A DNA stretch of 64,000 bases from Clostridiales bacterium (GCA_022785125.1 JALFRA010000036.1:41060-105059), one strand, 5' to 3'. Positions 17,023-24,491 are shown, counted from the first letter of the stretch. Translations and numbers: made by a program. The notes: a model not told the origin generated them from the letters alone.

Positions 17023-18693
17023 TTAGAACAGGCCGGAGATCTTGCCGTTCTCGTCCACGTCCACCTTTTCGGCGGCAGGCACTTTTGGCAATCCAGGCAT
17101 GGTCATGATATCGCCGGTGAGGGCCACCAGGAATCCGGCGCCGGCAGACACCTTGATATTGCGCACCGTGACAGTAAAGCCCTCGGGGGCGCCCAGCAGG
17201 TTCTGGTCGTCAGAGAAAGAATACTGGGTCTTGGCCATACAGATGGGCAGGCCGCCGAAGCCCAGGGCGGTGAGTTCCGCCGCCTGCTTCTTGGCTGCGG
17301 GAGTAAGCACCACGCCGTCGCCGTGGTACACCTTCTTCACGATATCGGCCAGCTTGGCCTCGATGGGCTGGTCCAGCTCATAGGCGTAGGAGAAGTGGTT
17401 GGGCTCTTCGCACAGGCGGATCACTTCCCGGGCCAGAGCAATGCCGCCCTCGCCGCCCTTGCCCCACACCTCGCTGAGCGCCACATTGACGCCCAGCTCC
17501 TTGCACTTGTCCTCCACCAGCTTGAGCTCGGCCTCGGTATCGGTGGGGAACCGATTGATGGCCACCACGCAGGGCAGACCATAAACGGTCGTGATGTTCT
17601 CCACATGGCGCAGCAGGTTGGGCAGACCCCTCTCCAGCGCCTCCAGGTTTTCGTTGTTCAGATCAGCCTTGGCCACACCGCCGTGATGCTTCAGGGCCCG
17701 GACAGTAGCCACCACCACTACAGCGGAGGGCTTCAGCCCGGCCAGGCGGCACTTGATGTCCAGGAACTTCTCCGCGCCCAGGTCAGCACCGAAGCCAGCC
17801 TCGGTGATGGCGTAATCTCCCATCTTCATAGCCACCCGGGTAGCCATGACGGAGTTGCAGCCGTGGGCAATGTTGGCAAAGGGACCGCCGTGGATGAAGG
17901 CGGGAGTACCCTCCAGAGTCTGGACCAGGTTGGGCTTGATGGCATCCTTCAGCAGGGCGGCCATAGCGCCCTCGGCCTTCAGGTCATGGGCGGTGATGGG
18001 AGCGCCGGAGCGGGAATAGCCCACCACCATGCGGCCCAGCCGGGCCTTCAGGTCGCTCAGCCCGGTGGCCAGGCAGAGCACCGCCATGATCTCAGAGGCC
18101 ACAGTGATATCGAAACCGTCCTCACGGGGCACGCCCTGCATCCGTCCGCCCAGACCGCACACGATGTTGCGCAGCTGGCGGTCGTTCATATCCACACACC
18201 GCTTCCAGGTGATGCGCTTGACGTCAATGTCCAGCTCATTTCCCTGCTGGATATGGTTGTCCAGCATAGCGGCCAGCAGGTTGTTGGCCGCGCCGATAGC
18301 GTGGAAATCGCCGGTAAAGTGGAGATTGATGTCCTCCATAGGCACCACCTGGGCATAGCCGCCGCCGGCAGCGCCGCCCTTGACGCCGAACACGGGGCCC
18401 AGGGAGGGCTCCCGCAGGGCCACCACGGTGTTTTTGCCCAGCCGCCGCATTCCGTCGGCCAGACCCACAGTAGTGGTGGTTTTCCCCTCGCCCGCGGGGG
18501 TGGGGTTGATGGCGGTGACCAGCACCAGCTTGCCGTCGGGCCTGCCTTCCCGATCAGCCAGCAGCTTCAGGTCGATCTTGGCCTTGTACTTGCCGTAGTA
18601 CTCCAGATACTCCTCATCCACACCGGCCAGGGCCGCCACCTCTCGAATGGGACGCATTTCACAGGCCTGAGCGATCTCGATATCCGTTTTCAT
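17023..18693 (-). CDS. fhs: Formate--tetrahydrofolate ligase
   Basis: A 556-residue 10-formyl-THF synthetase, joining formate to THF at the expense of ATP. The P-loop is [20 protein letters not shown] (residues 67-86). [20 protein letters not shown] and the C-terminal [19 protein letters not shown] are family signatures. Full length. The start follows AAGGAGTGAAGGACC. Its own promoter is at 18798-18826 and the leader has a 10-bp-stem hairpin near 18737-18775. It probably heads an fhs-fchA-folD transcript interrupted by the palindromes. The mobile element inserted just upstream of its promoter. Confidence 0.97.
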   Translation of the reverse strand: MKTDIEIAQACEMRPIREVAALAGVDEEYLEYYGKYKAKIDLKLLADREGRPDGKLVLVTAINPTPAGEGKTTTTVGLADGMRRLGKNTVVALREPSLGPVFGVKGGAAGGGYAQVVPMEDINLHFTGDFHAIGAANNLLAAMLDNHIQQGNELDIDVKRITWKRCVDMNDRQLRNIVCGLGGRMQGVPREDGFDITVASEIMAVLCLATGLSDLKARLGRMVVGYSRSGAPITAHDLKAEGAMAALLKDAIKPNLVQTLEGTPAFIHGGPFANIAHGCNSVMATRVAMKMGDYAITEAGFGADLGAEKFLDIKCRLAGLKPSAVVVVATVRALKHHGGVAKADLNNENLEALERGLPNLLRHVENITTVYGLPCVVAINRFPTDTEAELKLVEDKCKELGVNVALSEVWGKGGEGGIALAREVIRLCEEPNHFSYAYELDQPIEAKLADIVKKVYHGDGVVLTPAAKKQAAELTALGFGGLPICMAKTQYSFSDDQNLLGAPEGFTVTVRNIKVSAGAGFLVALTGDIMTMPGLPKVPAAEKVDVDENGKISGLF

Positions 18694-18734
18694 GGTCCTT
18701 CACTCCTTCATCCTTCCGCTTACCAACGAAAATG

Positions 18735-18776
18735 CGCCGGCTCAGCCATGCTTGGCAAACCGGCGTTTTACTTCAT
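18735..18776 (-). promoter_or_regulatory. Structured 5' leader of fhs
   Basis: On the minus strand AAAACGCCGG pairs with CCGGCG-C-ATTTT, enclosing a small GCCA/TGGC stem. It lies between the promoter and the start codon. It does not match the folate (THF) riboswitch consensus I know; function unknown. Confidence 0.4.
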
Positions 18777-18797
18777 TTCCGCTGTTTCATCCTTTAA

Positions 18798-18826
18798 AAT
18801 GTACCATTCTTTCCCCGGCTTGTCAA
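18798..18826 (-). promoter_or_regulatory. Promoter of fhs
   Basis: TTGACA (18826-18821) and TACATT (18803-18798) on the minus strand, 17-base spacer. The -35 box is 11 bases from the direct repeat that marks the mobile element's left end. Confidence 0.8.
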
Positions 18827-18837
18827 CGGAAATGAAA

Positions 18838-18852
18838 AAGAGCAGACCGACA
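18838..18852 (+). repeat. Left 15-bp direct repeat flanking the mobile element
   Basis: AAGAGCAGACCGACA, identical to 32443-32457; the flanking bases differ on both sides, so the match is exactly 15 bp. Five A residues (18835-18839, two of them in the repeat) are the displaced U-tract of the cold-shock gene terminator. Confidence 0.85.
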
Positions 18853-18862
18853 CGCGCCTTGT

Positions 18863-18881
18863 AATATTAAATGCGAAAGAA
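18863..18881 (+). repeat. Left terminal inverted repeat of the element
   Basis: AATATTAAATGCGAAAGAA, matching 17 of 19 bases of the complement of 32414-32432, and starting 10 bases inside the direct repeat as on the right side. Confidence 0.7.
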
Positions 18882-18923
18882 CAAACACCACGTCGAATGA
18901 CGGGTGAAAGTTCTATCGCATTT
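18869..18923 (+). terminator. Left-end stem-loop with T-run, containing a subterminal repeat copy
   Basis: AAATGCGAAAGAAC (18869-18882) pairs with GTTCTATCGCATTT (18910-18923), 13 of 14 positions, followed by ATTTTTTTACC. It may insulate the element from outside transcription and also duplicates the putative transposase-binding sequence in inverse orientation. Confidence 0.6.
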
Positions 18924-18968
18924 ATTTTTTTACCATAACAGAGCCGGAAATACAAGGGAGGAACCGAC

Positions 18969-19778
18969 ATGACGCACGTTTCTTTTGAAGAGTACGAGGC
19001 CGCGAAAGCGGAAATCATCGGTGGAGTTCATTACAAAGAAAAATCCACATTGGAGGGGAACGTGATCCGAAAGACCTATGTAACGGAAGAGAATGGGACG
19101 TTCTACGAGGTGAACGACGGCGGGCGCATCGAGTTTTGGAGCGACAAGCACCCGGATAGCCGGATTTACGACGAAAACGAGCGGGCGGACCTCCCGGAGA
19201 ATGTGGGGGCAGTTCCCGGATATGGTGACTTGCTGGCCGAGAAAATCAGGGAAACGGCGGATTTCGCAAATCTGAAACCGTTTGAAAAATTCGTGCTGGA
19301 TAACGGATATTTGTACGATTCGAGCGACGCGCTAAAAGCTGGCTATGACCGGGCGTGGAAAGCACAACACGGAATCACCCTGACAGAAGAAGAGTTTGCG
19401 GCGGAGGTTATGAGCCGCGGGAAGCTGGTTGACGCGTCGGGGCTTTACGAGGCGGTCATGGAACACGTGAACGCGGGGCGGCTGACTGCGGGCGACGTTA
19501 TGCAGTACGCGCATTACAGATGGTGCGTGAATAGACCGGAAGCGGTTATTGCGTATCAAGTGGGCCGCGAGAAATGGGAGGTCAATAACTGTTCCGAAGA
19601 GATCACCGAAGAGGCCGCGCGGATTGAAGTTTGCGAGGAATTCGGGTTCGAGGCAAGCCGGGTAAAAATCATCGGGACCCCGTACTATGACGCGACGGAC
19701 TGGAACTTCATCCGCTTTAACTGTTCGGGGCGGGCGTGGCTGATGAAAAACGGCGAGATTTATCAAGTTTACGAATGA
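18969..19778 (+). CDS. Unrecognised 269-residue element protein
   Basis: First gene of the rightward block, ATG at 18969 after AAGGGAGGAACCGAC. Acidic, soluble, no signal peptide or membrane segment. The N-terminus contains a repeated beta-type YKEKSTLEGNVIRKTYVTEE segment; the middle is helical (FEEYEAAKAE; LTEEEFAAEVMSRGKLVDAS); the C-terminus has NFIRFNCSGRAWLMKNGEIY. I do not recognise a family. Position as the lead gene of the element and a terminator-like stem upstream suggest it is transcribed with the following small genes, probably as an early or accessory function. No function assigned. Confidence 0.7.
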   Translation: MTHVSFEEYEAAKAEIIGGVHYKEKSTLEGNVIRKTYVTEENGTFYEVNDGGRIEFWSDKHPDSRIYDENERADLPENVGAVPGYGDLLAEKIRETADFANLKPFEKFVLDNGYLYDSSDALKAGYDRAWKAQHGITLTEEEFAAEVMSRGKLVDASGLYEAVMEHVNAGRLTAGDVMQYAHYRWCVNRPEAVIAYQVGREKWEVNNCSEEITEEAARIEVCEEFGFEASRVKIIGTPYYDATDWNFIRFNCSGRAWLMKNGEIYQVYE

Positions 19779-19843
19779 AAGGCCGTGGGCGCGGTGTACC
19801 ACAACCGCGCCCACGGGAAGCAGAAACAGAACGGGGGTGAAAT

Positions 19844-20122
19844 GTGGTGCGGCAGTACAGATACATAGACTTTCGGGACCGAGAGCAGATCGCCGCCCGA
19901 TACCTGAACGGGGACCGCGTGGCCGACATTGCCGCAGGGCTTGGCGTGACAACGGCGACGGTCTACCGCGAATTGAAGCGCGGCGAAACGGGAGAACTTG
20001 ACCGCAACCAGCGGCGGGAATACAACCCCGTTCTTGCACAACAGAGGGTGCAGGCCAGTTTTAAGCGGCGCGGGAAGCCCGCGGCGGTGAGTTCACAAGG
20101 AGGTGTGCAGATTGGCAACTAA
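19844..20122 (+). CDS. Orphan IS30-type helix-turn-helix protein
   Basis: A 92-residue protein whose residues 7-47 form an HTH_38-type domain (DREQIAARYLNGDRVADIAA, then GLGVTTATVYRELKRGE), the same class as the N-terminus of IS30 transposases and of the transposase at the other end of this element (IADELHVHISTIYREIKRA). It lacks any DDE catalytic domain. It may bind the element ends or the operator regions as an accessory or competing factor; this is inference. The start is GTG 19844 (or 19847) after GGGGGTGAAAT. It overlaps the next gene. Confidence 0.8.
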   Translation: MVRQYRYIDFRDREQIAARYLNGDRVADIAAGLGVTTATVYRELKRGETGELDRNQRREYNPVLAQQRVQASFKRRGKPAAVSSQGGVQIGN

Positions 20123-20339
20123 TTTTGAAGAGATCGCCAGAACCCCGGAAACGCTGGCCGCATTCCTGCGGAGCCTGCCCGTTCTGGATGGACCGTGGGA
20201 CGAAGAATTCCAGCGGCAGTATTGCGCCGGGTGCGGAAAGGTGAGTTGCGACGACGGGAGCGGTTGCCCCTACGAAGAAAAGCGGAATAGCCACGGCTGG
20301 TGGCTGGGGCTTGAAGCTGGGACGGCGGGGGCGGTCTAA
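20112..20339 (+). CDS. Small Cys-containing element protein
   Basis: A 75-residue protein starting at TTG 20112, seven bases after AAGGAGGTG; a GTG at 20103 is the alternative start. The N-terminal half is helical (FEEIARTPETLAAFLRSLPV). The C-terminal half carries CAGCGKVSCDDGSGCPY, a likely zinc-binding knuckle. Such small proteins are common in phage and element gene strings; function unknown. The stop overlaps the next start (TAATG), so translation is coupled. Confidence 0.7.
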   Translation: MATNFEEIARTPETLAAFLRSLPVLDGPWDEEFQRQYCAGCGKVSCDDGSGCPYEEKRNSHGWWLGLEAGTAGAV

Positions 20340-20788
20340 TGCTTGAAGTTGTACCTATAACCCTACGGGAAGCAAACGCGTTCGTGGAGCAGAACCACAG
20401 ACACCACGGGCCGACAGTGGGGCATAAATTTTCCATCGGGCTTTCCGATGGCGAAAAGATCGTGGGCGTTGCCATTGTGGGCCGTCCGGTGGCGCGGCAT
20501 TTAGACGACGGCTGGACGCTGGAAGTCAACAGGCTTTGCACAGACGGGACCCGGAACGCCTGTTCAATGCTTTATGCCGCCGCATGGAGAACCGCCCGCG
20601 CTATGGGGTATAAACGGCTGGTGACATACATTCTGGAAAGCGAAAACGGGGCAAGCCTGCGGGCCGCTGGCTGGAAGTGTGTTGGACAGGCGGGCGGCTT
20701 GCGGTGGACCGGAAAAAGACGGCCAGAAGTTGACCTTTACCCGGCACAAATGAAAATCCGATTCGAGCGGGAGGCGGAAAAGCCATGA
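20339..20788 (+). CDS. XF1762 family phage/element protein (GNAT-like)
   Basis: A 149-residue protein of the XF1762 family found in phages and integrative elements. Recognised from LREANAFVEQNHRHHGPTVG near the N-terminus, VGVAIVGRPVARHLDDGWTL and EVNRLCTDGTRNACSMLYAA. The fold resembles GNAT acetyltransferases (TYILESENGASLRAAGWK), but a substrate is not known. Coupled to both neighbours by one-base and four-base overlaps. Its presence supports phage-type ancestry of the gene block. Confidence 0.88.
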   Translation: MLEVVPITLREANAFVEQNHRHHGPTVGHKFSIGLSDGEKIVGVAIVGRPVARHLDDGWTLEVNRLCTDGTRNACSMLYAAAWRTARAMGYKRLVTYILESENGASLRAAGWKCVGQAGGLRWTGKRRPEVDLYPAQMKIRFEREAEKP

Positions 20789-21174
20789 CGAAGAAAAACA
20801 GTTACCCCGGCGGCGTGAAGCTGACGGCCACGAAAGCCCGCGCCGTGGCAATGCAAGAATTCGGGACCACAAAGGGCCTGACAAAAGAAGAAACCGCAAT
20901 GCCCGGCTACTTCAAAATGAGGTTGGGGAACCTGTTCATTCGCATTCACCCGGACACCTACGACGGAACAGGGTGCATTGTGGTTTCGGCTGAACTGGCG
21001 TTTGCCACGGGTCAAACCCTGAAATTCCTGAACCCGGACACCCTGCAAGACGATTACAACGCGCTGGAACGGTATTGCAAGCGCGCCCAGCGGGACGACC
21101 TGAAAGACTGGGTGCTAACCAACGGGGTGGACTACTGTTGCGAGGAAGTCAAGCGGATTTGGGAAAGAGGGTGA
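20785..21174 (+). CDS. Unrecognised 129-residue element protein
   Basis: ATG at 20785 overlaps the XF1762 gene stop (ATGA). Basic N-terminus, then LTATKARAVAMQEFGTTKGL and FKMRLGNLFIRIHPDTYDG. No membrane segment or known domain recognised. The C-terminus is charged and helical with a cysteine pair (VDYCCEEVKRIWERG). Part of a tightly packed rightward string; function unknown. Confidence 0.7.
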   Translation: MTKKNSYPGGVKLTATKARAVAMQEFGTTKGLTKEETAMPGYFKMRLGNLFIRIHPDTYDGTGCIVVSAELAFATGQTLKFLNPDTLQDDYNALERYCKRAQRDDLKDWVLTNGVDYCCEEVKRIWERG

Positions 21175-21178
21175 CGGC

Positions 21179-21358
21179 GTGAAAATCCGAATCACCCGCG
21201 ATACAAAAATTCCGCTTGTTGAGAAAGGCCGGGTTTTCTACGTGCAAGGAGTATCGACGACCGGGGACGGCGAAACAGTCTATTTCGTCCACCACGGCGG
21301 GAACTATTTGGGAATCTGCGCCGGGGATTGCGAAGTGATCGAGAGGGAATCGAAATGA
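21179..21358 (+). CDS. Small 59-residue element protein
   Basis: GTG start at 21179 after AAAGAGGGTGACGGC. A short beta-rich protein (MKIRITRDTKIPLVEKGRVF, then YVQGV; YFVHHGGNYLGICAGDCEVI). Its stop overlaps the next start (ATGA at 21355-21358). No family recognised; coding status supported by coupling on the downstream side and composition like its neighbours. Confidence 0.6.
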   Translation: MKIRITRDTKIPLVEKGRVFYVQGVSTTGDGETVYFVHHGGNYLGICAGDCEVIERESK

Positions 21359-21630
21359 AGAACGTAGCGCGAGAGGCCACAAACGGCGTGATCTACGGAG
21401 AATCCGGCGAGATCGTGAAAAATAGCTTACGTGTTGTCTGTCCCCATTGCGGAGAAATCGGACTTTTCCACGACCGCGGCGGAAGTGTGAATATCTGGAC
21501 CGTGGGGGCAATCGAGCGGCGGGAATGTACGAAATGCCGTAAGCAGTTTCACACAATCAGTTTGACCGTTCTGGCGGACATGACCCCGGAGGAATTCTAT
21601 TTGAAAATCAAAGAGGGGGTGAAGCTGTGA
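21355..21630 (+). CDS. Zinc-ribbon element protein
   Basis: A 91-residue protein with CPHCGEIG and, about 35 residues later, CTKCRKQFHT, a two-CxxC zinc ribbon. ATG at 21355 overlaps the preceding stop by four bases and its own stop overlaps the next GTG start (GTGA). Zinc ribbons of this type bind nucleic acid or protein partners; the role is unknown. Confidence 0.7.
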   Translation: MKNVAREATNGVIYGESGEIVKNSLRVVCPHCGEIGLFHDRGGSVNIWTVGAIERRECTKCRKQFHTISLTVLADMTPEEFYLKIKEGVKL

Positions 21631-21806
21631 AGCGTCAATTCTGCTTGCCCTGCTTCCTCGAACTGAAAAAGGCCGGGAAGCACGACATAACCCGCATAGC
21701 TGGCGGAAAGAACCTGAAAATCACCTGTTGGCGGTGCAAACGCCGCCGCTACGGGGCAGAATACGAGATTTCCCGGAAAGGCGGTGCGCGCCGTGACAGT
21801 GAATGA
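21627..21806 (+). CDS. Small basic CxxC protein
   Basis: A 59-residue, very basic protein from GTG 21627, with CLPC and CWRC pairs about 28 residues apart and a C-terminal RRRYGAEYEISRKGGARR tail. Likely a small zinc-binding, nucleic-acid-binding protein. Coupled to the previous gene by a GTGA overlap and overlapping the next start. Confidence 0.6.
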   Translation: MKRQFCLPCFLELKKAGKHDITRIAGGKNLKITCWRCKRRRYGAEYEISRKGGARRDSE

Positions 21807-22035
21807 ATTGAAGCGGGCTTTTCTGGATGAACACCCGGTTGCGTTCGGCGGTATTACCTATCAAAAAATAACGGCGGTGATTTACCGAAAGACCCCGGAC
21901 GGGAAAGGACTTCACGTGCAAGGCGAACTGCTGGACCGGAACGGGCGCGCCGTTGCAATCGCGGCGGCGGACCGAATCACGTTGCCAAAAGGAGCGGGAG
22001 AAGATGACCCCGGAAGAACCGAACGAACGGGTTAA
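21793..22035 (+). CDS. Unrecognised 80-residue element protein
   Basis: GTG at 21793 (MTVNELKRAFLDEHPVAFGG) is preferred over GTG 21784 because it leads directly into the conserved-looking start. The rest is a small beta-barrel-like sequence (ITYQKITAVIYRKTPDGKGL; VQGELLDRNGRAVAIAAADR). No family recognised. Overlaps both neighbours. Confidence 0.55.
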   Translation: MTVNELKRAFLDEHPVAFGGITYQKITAVIYRKTPDGKGLHVQGELLDRNGRAVAIAAADRITLPKGAGEDDPGRTERTG

Positions 22036-22201
22036 AAGTCTGATCGCAGACATGGAGAAAATCGGAGCGCGCCCGGCGTACCTGCGGGGCGGAAGTTACA
22101 ACGACTATTTGGAGTACGGCAGATTGAAAGACCTGATTGCTAAAGAGTGCATAGAAGCATTCAAGGCCGGGTTCAGATTCGAGAAAGAGGCGACACCATG
22201 A
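22004..22201 (+). CDS. Small helical element protein
   Basis: A 65-residue protein from ATG 22004 with GGAGCGGGAGAAG upstream. Predicted mostly helical (NERVKSLIADMEKIGA; YNDYLEYGRLKDLIAKECIE). Overlaps the previous gene in another frame and the next one by four bases. Function unknown. Confidence 0.55.
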   Translation: MTPEEPNERVKSLIADMEKIGARPAYLRGGSYNDYLEYGRLKDLIAKECIEAFKAGFRFEKEATP

Positions 22202-22521
22202 CGCAGGAAATCAGAACAATCACCATTGGAGCGGGACAAGCCCGCCCGCGGCGGCGGAGCCAGAAGCACACCCGGCGGCGCGTTCGGCTGAACGGCTGGA
22301 CCGTGGCGAAATATGCGGCCCTGACCGTGGCCGGGGTCCTGCTGTTTCGAGCGGGTGCGGCCTACGCCCTGACAGAACGGGGATATAAGGCGATCGGCGG
22401 CGAAGTTTTCGCCCTCTTCCTCCCCGTGTTCTACTACACAATTTCCGCAACGGTGCGGGACTATATCAAGGAAATCAAATCTATTTTTCGGGAGGAAAAG
22501 GACCATGAAAAAACTTGCTGA
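22198..22521 (+). CDS. Small membrane protein
   Basis: A 107-residue protein with a basic N-terminal arm (RPRRRSQKHTRRRVRL), then two probable transmembrane segments (AKYAALTVAGVLLFRAGAAY and EVFALFLPVFYYTISATV), then a charged tail. ATG 22198 overlaps the previous stop. In a phage-like setting such a protein could be a minor coat, holin-like or exclusion protein; nothing decides between these. The stop lies inside the next gene's start region. Confidence 0.6.
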   Translation: MTQEIRTITIGAGQARPRRRSQKHTRRRVRLNGWTVAKYAALTVAGVLLFRAGAAYALTERGYKAIGGEVFALFLPVFYYTISATVRDYIKEIKSIFREEKDHEKTC

Positions 22522-23239
22522 ACTGAAACCGGGCGATCGCTTCATGTACGGCGGCGTTGAGTGGGTCAAATTCGAGGACATCGGCGCGGGAACGCTTTGT
22601 CTGGCGGCGGAGCCTGTTTTTCGCCGGGCGTTCGATGAAGAGAACTGCAACGACTGGCGGAAATCCTCTTTGCGCCGTGAACTGAACGGGGCGTTCCTTG
22701 ACGCATTGGTTGCAGAGGGCGCAGACCGGGCCGCGTTCCTCGATTGGGAAAGCGACTTGACCGCCGACGACGGAATGACCGATTACGGAACCGCCGTGGA
22801 CAAGATCGCTTTGCGGTCCGACGCGCTTTGCCGCAAGTATCGGGAGATCACCCCGCCCGTGGACGAATGGTGCTGGAACCTGACCCCGTGGACGTGTGAC
22901 GCGTCGCATTCGTACAGCGTCCGCAGCGTCCATTCCTCCGGCGCGATGGGCTGGAACGGCGCGTACGGCGGCTACTGGGGCGTTCGCCCGCTTTGCTATC
23001 CGAAATCTGTAATCTTGGTATCTATCCCCGGAGAAGCAGGCGACGAAGTGGAGCGGGCCGCATTGAGCGAAGAAATGAGACTTAAAGCCACGGAAGCAAT
23101 CTTGTCCACACTGAACGATTACCCCGTGGCGGCGTGGGGGCCTGCGCTGGCCGGAGCCGTTACAGCCCTGTTTCAGTCGAAACTGGCCGCGGAAGAGATC
23201 GCGCAGGAAGAAGCAGGCAAAAAGGCGGTGGAGGGTTGA
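22505..23239 (+). CDS. DUF6273 domain protein (C-type-lectin-like fold)
   Basis: A 244-residue protein of the DUF6273 group. LKPGDRFMYGGVEWVKFEDI at the N-terminus, WRKSSLRRELNGAFLD, and the aromatic GWNGAYGGYWGVRPLCYP block are characteristic. The group is related to the formylglycine-enzyme/C-type-lectin fold that displays variable surface loops. No reverse transcriptase or template repeat of a diversity-generating system is visible here. The ATG at 22505 follows GGGAGGAAAAGGACC. It is the last gene before the replication region. Confidence 0.8.
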   Translation: MKKLAELKPGDRFMYGGVEWVKFEDIGAGTLCLAAEPVFRRAFDEENCNDWRKSSLRRELNGAFLDALVAEGADRAAFLDWESDLTADDGMTDYGTAVDKIALRSDALCRKYREITPPVDEWCWNLTPWTCDASHSYSVRSVHSSGAMGWNGAYGGYWGVRPLCYPKSVILVSIPGEAGDEVERAALSEEMRLKATEAILSTLNDYPVAAWGPALAGAVTALFQSKLAAEEIAQEEAGKKAVEG

Positions 23240-23268
23240 CCCCCTCCCCGCCGCCGCAAAAAGTACAT

Positions 23269-23346
23269 AAGAAAAACCGCCCCGCGTTGTTCTGCAAAGC
23301 AACGCGAAGCGGATTCCGCCGATGAAAATATATCATCTATCAACCT
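23269..23346 (-). ncRNA. Predicted ~77-nt small RNA upstream of rep, transcribed away from it
   Basis: A consensus-like promoter (23353-23381) would start transcription near 23346. An intrinsic terminator follows: CCGC-TT-CGCGTTG pairs with CAACGCG-GG-GCGG (23313-23278), then TTTTTCTT. No open frame of note lies between. The position beside a rolling-circle rep gene suggests a replication or copy-number control RNA, but it is not antisense to rep itself. Confidence 0.55.
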
Positions 23347-23352
23347 AACGAA

Positions 23353-23381
23353 AGTATAGCAAAAAGCGGCGGAAAAGTCAA
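23353..23381 (-). promoter_or_regulatory. Promoter of the predicted small RNA
   Basis: TTGACT (23381-23376) and TATACT (23358-23353) on the minus strand, 17-base spacer. No protein-coding gene lies downstream on this strand. Confidence 0.65.
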
Positions 23382-23547
23382 GAAACAACGCCGTTTTTAT
23401 GCGGCGTAGCGGGCTTGTAATGGGTATTATCATTCCGACGAAGCCTTGTTACGCAGACAGGAAGAAAGCACGGGTTCAGCGGTCCCGCTCCACGTCCTCT
23501 TCCCTCTTCACATTCTCTTTTTGCGCCGCCGAGGGTAAAGGGGGATT

Positions 23548-23600
23548 GCAAAGGGGGAAGAGGGAGGGGGCGCAGGATAGGAACCCTCTTCCCCCTTTGC
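23548..23600 (+). other. Long inverted repeat upstream of rep: candidate replication origin
   Basis: GCAAAGGGGGAAGAGGG (23548-23564) is perfectly complementary to 23584-23600, with a 19-base loop. It lies about 70 bases before the rep start, where double-strand origins of rolling-circle elements often lie. The 23240-23672 gap otherwise holds the small RNA and a smaller CGCCG/CGGCG hairpin near 23390. Confidence 0.5.
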
Positions 23601-23672
23601 GCCCTGACGGGGAGCAGACCGGAAAGACAGGACACGCCCGCTTCATCATCCACAGAAAGAGGGTGAAGCAAA

Positions 23673-24491
23673 GTGCGAACATTTATCAGAGAAAAGAAAA
23701 TCTATTGCGGAAAGAGTTACCGGGAAGTTGACATATTCCAGTACACAGACGCACAGTACAGAGCCACAAGGCGGACCCGCTCGAAGAAAGTGCGAGAATC
23801 GGAGCCAAAGCAAAAGAACCTGAACGACATAAACGCCCGGCGGTATTTTATCCAGCTTGGAAACCTGAATTTCGGGGACGACCCGGACGCGCTTCATGTA
23901 TCGGCTACATACAGCCCGAAATATCTTCCGGCCACGGTGGAGGACGCGGAGCGGGAGGCGACAAATTACCTCCGCCGGATTTCATACCGCAGGGAGAAAG
24001 AGGGATTGCCGCCGCTGAAATACCTGCTGATCACGTCATACACCACCAAACGAAACAGCGACACCCCCGTTCGTATTCATCACCATATCGTTATGAACGG
24101 CGGGTTGGACCGCGACACGGTGGAAGAGCTGTGGAGGAAGCGGAAGCGCAAGGGCCAGAAGAAAGGTGATCGAATCGGCTTTTGCAACGCTGACCGCCTA
24201 CAAGCCGATGAAAACGGCATAGCGGCCCTTTGTGTCTACCTTGTGAAGCAGAGCGGCGGGAAGAAGCGGTGGACTTCCTCGCAGAACCTTGAACGCCCCA
24301 CCAGTCGGACGAATGACGGGAAGTACAATCGGCGGCAGATCGAGAAGTGGGCGCGGGAGCGTCCGGGGCGGGAGTTTTGGGAAAAGAAATATCCCGGCTG
24401 GACCCTGACGGACGAAGATTACGGGATTGAGTACAAATACAACGACTTCACGGGTTGGTCAATATACCTGAAATTGAGGAAGAAAGAATAG
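23673..24491 (+). CDS. HUH-endonuclease replication initiator (ORF2/G2P type)
   Basis: A 272-residue rolling-circle replication protein. Motif 2 is RIHHHIVMNG (His136-His138, the metal-binding HUH). Motif 3 is LCVYLVKQ, with Tyr189 as the likely nicking tyrosine and Lys192. LKYLLITSYTTKR before the HUH is the preceding beta-strand. Such proteins nick one strand at the origin and start rolling-circle synthesis in small plasmids and filamentous-type phages. The start is GTG 23673 with AGAGGGTG upstream. An inverted repeat (23548-23600) just upstream is the candidate origin. It implies a single-stranded DNA stage for this element. Confidence 0.85.
   Translation: MRTFIREKKIYCGKSYREVDIFQYTDAQYRATRRTRSKKVRESEPKQKNLNDINARRYFIQLGNLNFGDDPDALHVSATYSPKYLPATVEDAEREATNYLRRISYRREKEGLPPLKYLLITSYTTKRNSDTPVRIHHHIVMNGGLDRDTVEELWRKRKRKGQKKGDRIGFCNADRLQADENGIAALCVYLVKQSGGKKRWTSSQNLERPTSRTNDGKYNRRQIEKWARERPGREFWEKKYPGWTLTDEDYGIEYKYNDFTGWSIYLKLRKKE

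Noticed and set aside
18694..18797. THF riboswitch in the fhs leader
   Set aside because: The folate gene context suggested it, but the conserved THF-aptamer sequence is not present; only a simple hairpin is seen.
16942..18864. Very long open frame (640 codons) antisense to fhs
   Set aside because: High-GC antisense artefact; the fhs reading has all family motifs and a promoter, while the antisense frame is repetitive His/Gln/Gly-rich with no domain.
22505..23239. Diversity-generating retroelement around the DUF6273 gene
   Set aside because: No reverse transcriptase gene and no template repeat found in the window, so only the lectin-like fold can be claimed.
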